A stretch of 64,000 bases of DNA from NCBI GenBank assembly GCA_028551475.1, contig CM052354.1:12607172-12671171 (forward strand), in the 5' to 3' direction. Shown piece by piece: positions 8,926 to 21,048 of this stretch (position 1 is its first letter; the number at the start of each line of letters is the position of its first letter). A program made the position numbers and the translations under genes. This stretch comes from Casuarina equisetifolia (lineage: Eukaryota; Streptophyta; Magnoliopsida; Fagales; Casuarinaceae). Below the pieces are notes generated by a model, which made no database searches, was not told where the DNA came from, and saw only the letters and a list, made by a program, of their open reading frames with translations.

Positions 8926-9965
8926 TTTTTCAAGTTAAACCATTGTTTACTATTGAAGATTATTAGGATCTTTATTCCACACATCATCTCATACATGTAA
9001 GAATTTCTTTTTATTTATCCTTTCTTTAAGATGACTAATAAGTACATTCATTTCAAACAGTTTTAATTTCTCCTTTGTTTTGTACTTTAATATGTTTTCA
9101 ATAATATTTCTCATATTGCATGAATGATAGATCTCCCCTCACATTCTTAATTCAAAATAGTTTTGGATTTCTTGATTATAGAATACATACTAAGTTAATA
9201 TATTCATTCCCAAACCACACTTTGCCAACAATGAGAAGGACCAAAACATTCTCTTCATTGTCGATGTGCAACAATCTTGAGACAACTACCTTTTTCTTAC
9301 CCTTTCATCTAATAAGATTTTCCTCACACATAATAGAATAATTCCTTGTAATCTAGTCTAAGGTATTATCATGACTTTCCACAAAGTTTAAATCTATCAC
9401 ACATGATGAGATTACACTTAACACCCCTCTAATAGCCTTAATGTTATAGGTGATTCTATCATCATAGATGAATTCCATTGATTTGAAAAAGAATATAAGT
9501 ACCTTTTTCACCTTCTTATTTTATATTATTAACTTTCATTACCAACTTTAATGGAAGCAGCACCCAAGAAGTCATCTTTATCATATAGGATATCATTTAA
9601 AGTGTCAAGACAATGATAAACTCCAATATCCTTAGCCCGCTCCTCTTTTACATTGAGAATCACTTCTTGATTTCTAAGACCTTATTTTTGAGCTATTTTT
9701 ACTTTGCCTTGACACTCAATAATAATGATATTTCTTTGGAAGCCAATAGGTTGACCACATTGCCAAATATCCCACCTCCCAAATGTTGAGGGGAACTTTC
9801 TTTGCCATCTAATAAAATGAGTAAAGGGTACTAAGTACGGGCAGATAATGGGTAAAGAGTGTTATAAAAAAACTCTTGAAGTGATTGAGAGGTGGAAGGA
9901 AAATTAGTTTGTTATATATTCAAAGAAGTAGTAAAAAGTGCTAGAAAAAGTGGCACTATGAAATA
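8926..9965 (-). pseudogene. CC-NB relic B
   Basis: The sequence is collinear with relic A and with 10300-11330 and 14520-15620. On the minus strand the same decayed coiled-coil order (ETKE..., VLYD-like, SNQ-like motifs) lies around 9650-9420. It then runs toward the expected P-loop region near 9230-9200, where ORF remnants are mostly lost. Multiple stops and frameshifts. Read as the N-terminal half of an RGA-type CC-NB-LRR gene. Confidence 0.5.
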
Positions 9966-10299
9966 AAAAACAGATTGACTAACTTGTGTTTGCATTAGTG
10001 AGACCTAATGTTTTCTCTAAACTTAAAACCGAAAGAATTGAATTTATACTTCATTGGAAATAAAAAATTGAACAAAGAGTGGGATGTGATCCCAAAGATT
10101 GCCATTAGTATTTGTGCTTTTAACACACAAAGGCCCCAATAACATAAATAAATTATACTGCTCAAATTTTGGACCCCATAAAGTTTTACCAATCGAAAAA
10201 GTGGCTTGCATAAATAAATTCTTTGAGTCTACCTCTCCTAAATGCTCTAAACTTGTGGGATTTCCATAGGGCTCAATGTCACTAAATTACATGTGGTTA
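9966..10299 (-). pseudogene. Linker sequence shared by the CC-NB relics
   Basis: Matches 11320-11640 and 14170-14510 (shared pieces such as AACATAAATAAATT and TGAATTTATACTT). It lies between the NB-like and LRR-like parts of the relics and shows no intact frame. It could be an intron or the poorly conserved ARC/LRR junction. Confidence 0.35.
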
Positions 10300-11330
10300 A
10301 TAATATATTACTACCTATTGCCCCAACCATTATTATTCTTTTCAAATTAAACCAATTTCTAATATTCAAGATTTGTAAGATCTTCATTCCATACATCATA
10401 CAATATAAATAAGTATTTCTTTAAGATCACTAGTTAGTGTATTTGTTCAAAAAGTTTTAATTTCTCCTTTGTTATATACTTTAATATGTTTTCAGCAAAA
10501 CTCTTTTCATTAAACAAATGAAAATGGTTTTAAATTTCTTGATTGTAAAATACATACTAAACTAGTATAATCTTTCCTAAACCACCTTTGTCAATAATGG
10601 GAAGGACGGAAACATTCTTTCCATCATCAAATCCTAAAAAATCTCGCAACAATTACTTTCTTGTCAACCTCCTATCTAATAAGCTCATCCTTACCTACAA
10701 TAGAATAATTCATCATAGTCTAGTCTAAGGTATTATCATGACACTCCATGAATTCTTAATTTATCACACAGGATAAGATGTCACCCAACATCCCTATAAT
10801 AGACTTAAATCTTATGGGTCACTATATCATCATAGATTAATTGCATTGATTTGAAAAAGAATATGAGTATTTTTTTCACCTTCTTATTTTGCTTCAATAA
10901 CTCTTGTTACCCAACTTTAATGGAAGTAGCTTATAAAAAGTCACTATCATCATACAAGACATCATGTAGCCGTTCAAGATAGTGATACCCTTCGCATCCA
11001 AAAGCAATTCTTTGGTTTCTAAAGCCTTATTTTTTAGCTCTTTAAACTCTTTTAACACCTAACAACAATGATATTTCTTTTAGAGCCAATAGGTTGGCCA
11101 TATTGTTAAAGATTCCCCTCTCCAAATGTTGAGAGAAATGTTTTTCTTTCTATCTAATGAGATGAGTAAAGGGTGCTTAGAATGGATTGATAATGAGTAA
11201 AGAGTAGAAAAAGATTTTGAAGTGATTGAGATGTAAAAGGAAGATTTATTTCTTATATATTCAAGCAGTAGTAAAGAGTGCTAAAGACAAGTGGCATTGT
11301 GAGGCCAAAAAAAAAAAAAAAACAAGGGTA
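10300..11330 (-). pseudogene. CC-NB relic C
   Basis: Collinear with relic B at a distance of about 1.4 kb; anchors TCTTCATTCCA and TTTCTTTAAGAT(G/C)ACTA recur. Same minus-strand CC-domain remnants, all frames broken. An A-tract (11308-11323) interrupts the 5' side. With relic B it suggests local tandem duplication of the N-terminal half of a resistance gene. Confidence 0.5.
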
Positions 11331-11630
11331 ACTTGTGTTCGCATTAGTGAGACTTAATGTTTTTCCCAAACATAAAATCAAAAGAATTGAATTTATACTT
11401 AATTGAAAATGAAAAATTGAACAAAAGGTGGAATGTAATTCCATATGTCACTACCAACATTAATGCTTGTAAATGTTAATGGCCAAATAACATAAATAAA
11501 TTGGGCAACTTTAATCTCCTATAACATTTTCCTAATTGAAAAAGTCACCTGGATAAATTGATTCCTTGACTCTACATCCTTTAAATGCTCTAAAACACGT
11601 GAGATTTTTGTAAGACATCATACCTTGGAT

Positions 11631-14180
11631 TTGCCCAGAACTTTAAATAGGATTAAGTTAGATAAGATTTGAATTTGCTTAAGACTTTAGATTAGATTGA
11701 GCTAGATAAAATTTGAATTTCCTAGTTAATTTGTATGGATGTGCAATTAGTCCTTCATTGGTTTATTCAAGTCACAAACCAGGTTTCCTAGCTGACTCCT
11801 CTAATGGTGATGGTGGATATTTCAATTTTTATAAGGAATAAGGATAAAAAAAAGTGTAATATACCCAAATAAGTAAAGATGCATGATCATTGGAACTTTG
11901 TTTATGATGATGTAGCACCAAGCATTAAGTATAACTCTAGGAAGTGAGTAATCTTAGTTTAATTTCAATATCATGTTTTTTCTTTGGTTTTAACTACTTT
12001 TATAATGTGAAATTTACTAGTCAAGTGATATTGCAAGGGAAAAAATGATAAAACAATGTGTAAAAAAGTGTTACATAAATTCCTATGGCCAATTAAGATG
12101 AAATGATTGAGTATTATACTTAAGCAATCTTAAGTCAATCCTTACTCATCTTCTGCTCCCTTTTTTGAAATGAGATGGAACATGTCTTAATCTTTAGTAC
12201 CCTTAAAGATGATTTTCCTATGCATCCTCTTAGGTAGGGAAATAAATAATTTTAAGCCCTTCAAGTGACCCACTATCATGGATCCACTCTACTTTAATTG
12301 TCAAACTTTCTCAGAGTGGTCATATGTTTAAATTTTGATGGAAAGGGCATCAATTTTGGTATATCCTTAAAGGGAAGATAAGGGAAGTTGTCAAAGCCTT
12401 TCCATTACATCTTATCATCATAATCGGTTATCCCAAGTTGTGAGCAAAAACCTAAATCAAAGTGTTCATGCTATTGAATTTTCTATGCCTAGGGAAAGTT
12501 ATTTAAATTAACCATGATTTTCTATTGTAAGAGTCTAAAAAATGTTGAGATTTTTAGCCACTCCTCCAATAGAACTTCTTGTTCCTTAACTGAGCGTAAT
12601 TCTTAATGCTCCAATTTTGAGATATGAGTTATTGATGTATTCATCATTATTTGATATATTGGAAAAAGGAAGGAGGCTTTAAAAGCCTTTCCTATACATC
12701 CCATCCTTATCATTAGTTGTCTCAAGTTGTGAACATAATCTTAAATTAAGGTGCTTAAGTGGTGTGCGATGTTTTATGCTTAGGGAGAGTGATTTAAATT
12801 GTTTGTAACTTTCTATCATTAAATTCTAGGAAGTGTTGAGATTTTATAGCTATTCCTTTAGTAAAACTTCTAGTTTCTTAACTAAATGTAATTGTTGACA
12901 CTCCAATTTTGAAAGATAGGTATTGATATACTCATCGTTGTTTGTTGTGGTGAAAGGAGAAATGAGGATTTGAAGGCTTTTCCATTGCATCATATCCTTG
13001 TCATTAGTTATCCCAAGTTGTGAGCAGAATCTTAGATTGAGTTGTTCAAGTGTTGGAAGATGTTACATGCCCAAGGTGAGCAATTTTAATTGATCATAAC
13101 TTTCTACCTTTAGTTTTAAGAGGGTTGAAACTTTACAACAATTCCTCTAATAGAACTTCTAGTTCCTTAATTGAATGTAGTTCTTAACATTCCAATTTTA
13201 AGAGATAAGCTATTGATAAATTTCATCATTATGTGTTGTAATGGAAAGCAAAAGGAGACTTTAAAGGCTTCCCCATTGCATCTTATCCTTATCATTAGCT
13301 ATCTTAAGTTGTGAGTAAAACCTTAAATTGAGGCGCTCAAGTGATGTAAAATGTTCTATGCCTGAGGAGAGCGATTTAAATTGATTGCAACTTACTATCA
13401 TTAAAGTCCAAAAAGCATTGAGATTTTACCATTTCTCCTTAACTTCTAATTTCTTAGCTGAATGTAATTGATGATGATACAATTTTGACAGACGAGGTAA
13501 TGATGTATTCATAATTTTGTAGTGAGAAAAGAAAGAAGGCTTTAAAGGCATCTTCATTGCATCCCATCCTTATCATTAGTTATATCAAGTTGTGAGTACA
13601 ATCTTAGATCAAGGTGCTTAAGTGCTGGGAGATGTTATTTGCCCAAGGAAAGTAATTTTAATGGATCATAACTTTCTACCGTTAGTTTTAAGAGTGCTTA
13701 AGTTTTACAATCACTTCTCTTGTAGAATTTCTAATTCCTTAATTGAATGTAATTCTTGGTGCTCCAATTTTGAGGAAGGAGGTATTAATGTATTCATCAT
13801 TGTCTATTGTAATTGAAAAGGAAAGAAGGCTTTGAAGTCCTTTTCATTGCATCCCATTCTCCTAATTAATTATTTCAAATTGTGACTAGAGTTTTAGATT
13901 AAGGTGTTCAGGTGCTGTGAGATGTTATATGCTTAGGAGAAAAATTTTAATTGGTCACAACTTTCTATTGTTAGTTTTGAGAGCTTTAAATTTTTACAAT
14001 CACTCCTTTAGCAAAACTTCAAGTTCCTTACCTAAATGTAATTTTACATGTTTCAGTTTCGAAAAAAGAGGTATTGATATATTCAAAATTTTCTTTTGTA
14101 GTGGAAAGAGAAAAAAAGGTTTTGAAGGCCTTCCCTTGCATCCTATCCTCATCCTAAGTTATCTAAATCTATGAACAAAT
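11631..14180 (-). pseudogene. LRR region of RGA-type resistance relic with amplified repeats
   Basis: On the minus strand, decayed frames repeatedly give the LRR pattern of RGA-type proteins: LEQLNLRFCSQLGITNDKD, MQWKSLQ and IKELEVLLEELL. In intact relatives a DDEDGMQWxGLxSLxxL motif recurs in the C-terminal LRRs. Stops and frameshifts occur every few dozen bases. Within this block, 12340-14170 is a tandem array (next entry). 11631-12300 holds the terminal LRR portion and downstream sequence; it is repeated at 15740-16440, where it also begins near TTTGCC(C/T)AG(A/G)ACTTTAAATAGG. With relic D at 14520-15620 this makes one CC-NB-LRR-ordered gene remnant on the minus strand. Confidence 0.6.
12340..14170 (-). 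repeat. Seven tandem copies of a ~288-bp LRR cassette
   Basis: The anchor (CATTGCATCCCATCCTTATC and variants) occurs at about 12405, 12693, 12981, 13275, 13555, 13845 and 14135, spacings 280-294. 288 bp equals 96 codons, about four 24-residue LRRs, so the unit is an in-frame cassette. Copies have diverged by substitutions and small indels, so amplification is old. A further partial copy is at 16540-16710. Confidence 0.75.
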
Positions 14181-14519
14181 ATGACTAACTTGTGTTCACA
14201 TTAGTGGGGTTTATTGCTTTCCCTAAAACCAAAGCCAAAACCAAAATAATTGAAGTTATATTTCATTGGAAACAAACCATTAAATAAAAGGTGGAATATG
14301 ATCCCATAGACCACCACCAAAATTCACAATTTTAACATGCAAGTGCCTTAATAACATAAATAAATTGGGTGACTTAAATCTTGAACCCCGTGATGTTTTC
14401 TCATAAAAAAAGTCATATGCATAAATTAATTCCTTGAGTCTTCATCCTTTAAATGCTTTAAAATGTGTGGAATTTTCATTGGGGCTCCATGCCACTTTAT
14501 TACAAGTGGTTAATAATAT

Positions 14520-15620
14520 TGTATTGTCTATTGTGTCACTTATTATTATTCTCATCAAGTTAAACCACTATTCATTATATTTAAGATTTGTAGGATCTTC
14601 ATTCCACACATCATCCGATACAAGTAAGAATTTTTTTTCCATCAATTCTTTCTTTAAGATGACTACAAACAAGGCATTCATTTGAAGAGGTTTTAATTTC
14701 TCCTTTATTATATACTCAAATACGTTTTCAACAATTTTTTTTTTTTACTTTAAATGAATGAGACATCTCAATCCACATTCTTAATTCATTTTTTTTTTGG
14801 ATTTCCTAATTGTAGAATACATATTAATCTAGTACCATATTTTCCAAACCACTTTGTAAACAATGGAAAGGACCAAAACATCTTTTCATCATTGATGCAC
14901 AACAATCTCATAACAACTACCTTCTTATCAACATCCTTTCCAATAACCTTTTCTTCATATACAAAAAAATAATTCCATGCAATCTAATTTGAGGTATTAT
15001 CATAACTTTCCACATGTTCTAATTTTATCACACGGGTTGAGATGGCACCTAACGTCTTTTTAATAACCTTAATTTTATGAGTCATCCTATCATCATAGAT
15101 GAATTACATTGATTTAAAAAAGAATATAAATACTTTTTTCACCTTCTTATTTTGCATTATTAATTTTGACTATTCAACTTTTATGGAAGCAACATCTAGG
15201 AAGTCATCCACACCATACAATACATCATTTGGTCTTTCAAGACAATGATAAACTCCAATATCCTTAGGCCATTCCTCCTTCACATTCAAAAGTACTTCTT
15301 TGATTTCTAAAACCTTAATTTTGAGCTTTTTTAACTCTTATTTGACACCTAATAATAGTGATATTTCTTTAAAAGCTAATAAATTGACCATACTGCTAAA
15401 GATTCCTCCCAATTGTTAAGGGGAATCTTTTTTGACATCTAAGGAGATGATTAAAAGGTGTTGAGAAGGGGTTGATAATGAGTAAAGAGTGTTAGAAAAA
15501 TTTTATTGAAGTGATTGAACGGTGGAAGGAAGATTTTTTTATTATGTATTAAAAAAAGTAGTAAAGAATGTTGGAGGCAAGTGGCATTGTGAAGTGGAAA
15601 GCAAATCAGCTAACTTATAT
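14520..15620 (-). pseudogene. CC-NB relic D with degenerate P-loop
   Basis: The minus strand from about 15390 to 14780 gives coiled-coil remnants, then a DDRMTHKIK-like stretch (compare KMGHKIKxIRxRL). Next comes VYEEKVIGKDVDKK (compare the EVIGREDDKK lead-in) and SFPLFTKWFGKYGTRLIC, a decayed version of the P-loop VLPIVGIGGLGKTTLAQL. This order is diagnostic of CC-NB-LRR genes. Frames are broken throughout and the ATP-binding GKT is lost. It heads the LRR block at 11631-14180 and is the most complete relic in the window. Confidence 0.6.
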
Positions 15621-15739
15621 TCATAAGGGCTAATATTTTCTCTAAATTTGAAACCAAAAGTATTGACTTTATATTTCATTGAAAACAAAAGATTAAACAA
15701 AAGGAAAGTATGATCTCGTAAACTACCATAGTTTTAACA

Positions 15740-16712
15740 TGCATGGATGAATTTGCCTAGGACTTTAAATAGGATTGACCTAGATAAGGTTTAGATTTGC
15801 TTCAGACTCTAAATAAGATTAAGCTAGATAAGATTTGGATTTCTTAATTAATCCATTTGGATGTGCAATCAAGTCTTTGTAAATTTATTTAGGTTACAAA
15901 CTAGGTCTCCAAGCTAATTCCTTCAATAGTGATGGTTGGTATTTCAACTTTTATATGGAATTAGGATTTTAAAAAAAGTACTATACTTGAATAAGTAAAG
16001 ATAAAGATACATGGTCATTCATATGTGAATAAGTAAAGATATGTAATCATTGGAATTTTTTTTTTGATGATGTAGCTCTAAGCATTAAGTACAACTTTAG
16101 AAAGTAAGGAATCTTGGTCAAATTCCAATATTGTGTTTCTTCCTTGCTTTTTGCTACTTTTATGCCATGAAATTTACTAATTAAGAGAAACTAATGATGA
16201 AACCAAGTGTAAAAAAGTGCTACTTCAATTCCTATGGTCATTTAAAATGAAATGATTGAGTACCATACTTAACCAACCTTGAGTCAATCCTCACCTAGCT
16301 ATGTTCCTATCTTTGGAATTAGATGGAACATTTCTTAATCTTTAACATCCTTAAAGACAATTTTTCTATGCATCCTCTTAGGTAAGGATGTCAATGCATA
16401 GAAATGAATAATTTTAAGCTCTTCAAGTGATTCACTATTGTGGATCCACTTTGGTAATACAATCAAACTTTCTCAGTAATAAATTTCCAAATTTTATAAA
16501 GTGGTTACATGTTTAAGGCATGATGGGAAAGGCATCAATTTTGAAATATCCTTAAAACAAAAGAGAAAGGAGCTTTGAATCGAATGTTCAAGTGTTGTAA
16601 GTGTTCTATGGCTAGGGAGAGTGATTTTAAATTGATCTCAACCTTTTATTGTCCAAGTCGATAAAGTGTAGAGGTTTTACAAACTTCTAGGTTCTTAACT
16701 AAATGTAATCAC
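15740..16712 (-). pseudogene. Second LRR relic, fused to squalene epoxidase exon
   Basis: Collinear with 11630-12600, including one partial LRR cassette (16540-16710). The homology stops at the GTGATT that follows the squalene-epoxidase fragment at 16713, so this LRR relic has lost its own CC-NB half. In minus-strand order, SQE exon 1 now stands where the upstream resistance-gene sequence should be. Confidence 0.55.
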
Positions 16713-16929
16713 CTTAGCAAGAGTGTGAGCGAGAGCACCGCCGGCAACACCAGCCCCGACGATTATGACATCGACATCGCTGTTCCCAGATCCACATTCT
16801 CCATTACCGATGGTGGTGACACTGTTCACACAGTCACTTCTCGGCTCTGAAGAGATTTCACCATGATTCTTCTTCCCAAAACCATAAATGGCCACAAGCC
16901 CCAAGACCGACACCAAGATCTACCCAAGT
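16713..16929 (-). pseudogene. Squalene epoxidase (SQE) exon 1, downstream part
   Basis: The minus frame reads ILVSVLGLVAIYGFGKKNHG, a hydrophilic spacer, then SDVDVIIVGAGVAGGALAHTLAK. This is the N-terminal membrane segment and the FAD-binding GxGxxG Rossmann motif of plant squalene monooxygenase (ER membrane; squalene to 2,3-oxidosqualene in sterol and triterpenoid synthesis). The protein then stops being SQE-like: the expected DGRRVHVIERD continuation is replaced by LRR-relic sequence. The exon is interrupted by copia-1. Across the insertion, ATG GTG GAT CAA AGC continues into ...CTT GGG TAG ATC TTG, so the Trp codon of LGWIL has become TAG. Inactive. Confidence 0.8.
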
Positions 16930-17159
16930 TGTTATGATATGTAATTATGTACATAGTGGGTCAACCCTTTAGTCAATGGGCTAATTATTTTATTTATTGG
17001 GCTTGGACTTAACGCTACCCAACCCGTGTGGGTGTTGCCCTAATTTGGCTTGTATATCTTTTCTATTGTAATTATTTTTTTTTGATTAAGCAAGAAGAGA
17101 AAATGCGTTTACCAGATTCATATTTCCTTAGAACTCTCAGTCGATTTTGGTTTCTAAGA
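16930..17159 (+). repeat. 5' LTR of copia-1
   Basis: 230 bp; TGTTATGATATG...TTTCTAAGA, followed directly by the PBS. Confidence 0.88.
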
Positions 17160-17173
17160 TGGTATCAAGAGCC
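17160..17173 (+). other. Primer-binding site of copia-1
   Basis: TGGTATCAAGAGCC, a one-base-inserted match to the initiator-Met tRNA 3' end. Confidence 0.7.
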
Positions 17174-17529
17174 AGCCTGAGGTTCTGATTCATCTGGTAA
17201 GTTTTTCTGTCTTGATTTTCTTCTTTTTCGTATCTCTTGGTTCTTCAATCTTTGGAACCCTGTGATACCTATTTTCTTGCTTCGAGTCTGTTAAGAAAAG
17301 ATTTGTGTCCTAATCTTAATTTTCATTTTCGTTCCCTTTGCCCTTCAGATCTCCGATTGTTGTTTGTTTTTCTGACCTGGGTTATTAGGGTTCATTTTCT
17401 GTTCATTGTCTTCCGCTGTTTGATCCATTTTTCGGACGTCTTCTTTTCAAAACTTGTTTAAAACGCTGTGTTTCGGTCTGTCCCTGGAGATAATTTAGGG
17501 TTTGACTTTACCTTTCTGCCCTCGGTCTA

Positions 17530-17760
17530 TTTTGGTCTACACGCACCGTTTTATTTAATCGTCCTGGTCAATTACCTTTTGGTCCCCAGACGGTGTGTTT
17601 AGCTATCCTACGCACACCGTTTCATTTAAGTTAGGCCTAATAGTGGCAGATGGTGCATTTTGCCTCTACACGCACCGTTTCACTTAATTCCACCCAAAAT
17701 TACATTTTAGCCCTCTGAAGGTGCATTTTGTTCACATGCACCGTTTCACTTAATATAGAG
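17530..17760 (+). repeat. Four stem-loop-like repeats in copia-1 leader
   Basis: The motif CGCACCGTTTCA(C/T)TTAA and variants recurs four times (about 17541, 17611, 17671, 17735) at 60-70-base spacing. Most copies are preceded by a complementary GGTGCATTTTG or CGGTGTG, so each unit could fold as GGTGC...GCACC. Located in the untranslated leader between PBS and gag. Confidence 0.55.
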
Positions 17761-17973
17761 GTAGAATTACCACTTTGCCCCCACTTATCCTGCGTCGCGA
17801 GTCGAGTCCCCTAATTCAAATCCCTACCCGTGTGCATATGTTTCAGGTCGTGTAGTTTTGGCGAAGCCCATTTCCTCTCGCTGTCATCACTGTTTCTGCC
17901 TCATTCTTCTGACGAAACGCTCTCCGGCAACTCCTCTCCTCCTTCCGACCACTCATCTTATGAATCTGGTGCT

Positions 17974-18951
17974 ATGGATGGTAAGATCAATCCTTCCTTA
18001 AAACTGACTATTTTAGAGGCCACAGATCCCCTTGTGTTGGGCCCCGGGGATGTCTCCACTACCATGTTAGTCCCTCAACTACTCACTGGATCCACAGACT
18101 ACCCATCATGGAAAAGGAAAATGCTTATTGCTCTTGGTTCTCGAGATAAATTGGATTTGGTGAATGGAAAATTACCTAGGCCTGATGATGATGTTGTGAG
18201 GAGTAGTCATTGGGACAAATGTAACTTGGTGGTTTTGTCTTGGTTGATGAATTCTGTTTCGGCAGAAATAGGGAATGTTATTTCTCTTTGTAGCACCGCT
18301 TTGAAGGTTTGGAAAATGTTAGAAACTCGGTATTCAAAGGTCACTAGAACACGATGATATGATTTGGAATAGCAGCTTGCAGAGGTGAAACAACTACCAA
18401 ATGAGTCAATGGCCAAATATTTTGCTCATCTTTTAGATTTATGGGTGGAACTAGATAAATGTCTGCCAACAATGCAATGCAATTGCACATGTGATTTTCC
18501 AAGCCTAATAGTGGCAGAGAGGGAGTCTGGTCGTGTTATACGTTTTCTGCTTGGACTTCAACCCATATATGCCACAGTTTGAAGCAACATTAATTCTTAA
18601 AGCCCTATTCCACCACTTGATGAGGTTTTCCTAATGGTCTCTGATGAGGAACACCAACATAGTTTGCAAGTTGACAATGGGAGAACAGATTTGACTGCTT
18701 TTGCTATGTAATCCCTTGTGTCTTTTGGAGAGGGGTTTGGGAATAATCAAAAGGACAACCCATCTGTTGCTATGGAAATTTTGCGAGCTCCATTTAGTGT
18801 TGGCTTTGGACAAGGAGGATCAAAGTTCTTTTGTGAGCACTGTCATCGACTAGGACACACAAAGGATAAGTGCTTTCAGTTGGTTGGTTGTCCTAACAAG
18901 CCCAAGAATCTAAAAAAAAAAAAGGAGGAAGCACTCGATCAGCGCATGTAG
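17974..18951 (+). pseudogene. Copia-1 gag
   Basis: Starts at ATG 17974 (MDGKINPSLKL). It contains the copia gag pattern LLTGSTDYPSWKRKMLIAL and LVVLSWLMNSVS, then a stop at 18355. It continues in pieces through MAKYFAHLLDLWVELDK to the zinc knuckle CEHCHRLGHTKDKC (about 18835-18876), which in the family packages RNA. Stops at 18355, about 18582, 18709 and 18949 break it. Gag would form the virus-like particle; this copy cannot. Confidence 0.8.
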
Positions 18952-19084
18952 TCAGTACAGAATCTGGGGATCAGCCCCCACCTCCTGTGAGTAGTGCAGT
19001 TCCAACATCGACTGCTAGCCTTCTTGGGCAGAGCCTCACACCTGAGCAGTACAGGTGGTTCAGCTTCTTAGCTGCTTTGGGCCC

Positions 19085-20393
19085 ACAGAGCCCATGGCAA
19101 ACTTTGTAGGTACTGTTTCTTCCTTGCAAAATTCATCTTTATCTGATTGGCTCATTGACTCAGGGGCAAGTGACCACATTACTTGTGATCTCACATGCAT
19201 GGAGAACATTCAATCATATGTGTCAAACCCCATTTGGGTTAAACTGCCTGATAATAGTAGTGTGGCTGTCACTTGGGACCGTTCATATTTCTCCTTCTAT
19301 CATCCTTTATGATGTCTTATATGTTCCTTCTTTTAAGTGCAAACTTTTATCCGTTGCCAAATTTACCTTCAATAGTTCTTACCAAATCATCTTTTACCCA
19401 CACTTTTGTTTCTTCTAAGACCATTTGACTGGGACAGTACTAGGGCTAGGCAGGGCTGAGCGTCGCTTATATCACCTAGTGTCTCCAATGGCTGCCACCA
19501 CAGATGTCTTTTCCACAATTATTAAAACCTTTGAATGTGTTACTCCAGAAAGGGCCAATGTTTATCAAAATACTATGTTTAAGAACAATGTTTTAAGTAA
19601 TAAACAGACATTATGGCATTGTGGTTTTGGCCACTCTTCTTCTTATGCATCTCCTGAGGTTTTTTTGTCCTATATGTCCTTTGGCAAAGCAAACTCGACT
19701 TCCATTTCCCTCTCGTACATCTAGTACAAATTCTATTTTTGAGTTAATACATGTTGACATTTGGGGTCCCCATCGGAACCCCAATTATGATGGATCACGT
19801 TATTTTTTTACTATTGTCGATGATTTTTCACGTAAGACTTGGGTGTATCTCATGAGGCATGAAAGTCAAGCATTGCCTTTCTTGCACTCCTTTTTCTTTA
19901 TGGTCGAAACCCAGTTTCATACTCATGTTCATCGATTGCGCTCTGACAATGGATCTGAGTTCTTTAGTCATGAGTGTACCTCTTTCCTCCAGCTTCGTGG
20001 TGTTCACCATGAAAGTTCTTGTGTTCATACCCCACAACAAAATGGTGTCGTTGAGTGCAAACATCAACATATCCTTGATGTAGCGCGGGCCCTATGTTTT
20101 CAAGCTGATGTTCCTGACCGTTATTGGGGTGAGTGTGTCTTGACTACCACTCACCTTATTAATTGCCTTCCTACACCTGTTTTAGATGGAAAAACTCCAT
20201 TTGACATTCTTTTTGGTAAATCTCCATGTACGTCACATCTCAGAATTTTTGGGTGTTTGTGTTATGTCATTGTCCTTCCACGCGGGGACAAATTTGCCCC
20301 TCGTGCTAAACCATGTATTTTCATGGGCTACCCCTCATCTCAAAAGGGTTATCATGTTTTAGATCTCACCACTCGTACCTTCTTCACTGTTTG
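19085..20393 (+). pseudogene. Copia-1 protease and integrase
   Basis: Protease active site DWLIDSGASDHIT near 19147. A GAG-pre-integrase region (LWHCGFGH, about 19612) carries a frame change. Integrase core follows: HVDIWGP (first Asp, about 19757), RSDNGSEFF (second Asp, about 19943) and QQNGVVE (Glu, about 20037). Frame 19621-20394 is open for 257 codons, then ends at TGA. Function would be processing and insertion of element cDNA. Confidence 0.82.
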
Positions 20394-20670
20394 AGATGTT
20401 GTCTTTTATGAGTCAGTTTTTCCATTTGCTCAGTCCCAATCCAATCCTACTGTACCAACACTTAATGAAGACTAGTCATTTGTTCCATTGGATCCTGATC
20501 CCCTTTTCGTACAATCTATGAATGTGTTGGATAAAGCTTCTTCTACCGTGTTAGCCTCCAATCCCATCCTTCCTACTAATTCTCCTTCCTCCACTATTCT
20601 TGACACATCATCTCCTTCCTTGCCATGTGCCAATGCATCTTCTCTTCCTTCATCGTCCGTTGAGCCTCTA

Positions 20671-20760
20671 GATTCACCCATTGTGAATCCGTCTACTGAG
20701 GATCCACCCACTGTGAATTCGTCCACTCTGGATCCACCCACTGTGAATCCACCCATTGTG
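20671..20760 (+). repeat. Three 30-bp tandem repeats in copia-1 pol linker
   Basis: Units at 20671, 20701 and 20731 share GATCCACCCACTGTGAAT. In the plus frame each encodes ten residues of type DPPTVNSSTL, in the unstructured stretch between integrase and RT. Confidence 0.7.
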
Positions 20761-21048
20761 GCTCTATCCCCTCAGATATTATCGGTCACCACTAATTCTT
20801 CTACTTGACATTCCCAACATACATCCAAATCTCCCATTTGGACTCAAGATTATCACTACAATCATATAGCTTCCCTTTCTGTTATATCTCCTTCGATGGG
20901 TCCCCGAGACATACCATATCCTATTACATAATTTATGACCCTTAACAACTTATCTCCCACACATCGTGCCTTTATTGCCTCCATCTCTTCTATCCGAGAG
21001 CCACTCTACTATCATGAGGTAGTTCATGACCCTAGATAAGTAAATGTT

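Noticed and set aside
12340..14170. CRISPR-like array
   Set aside because: Repeats are 288 bp, contiguous and coding-derived; no short repeat-spacer pattern, and the DNA is plant nuclear.
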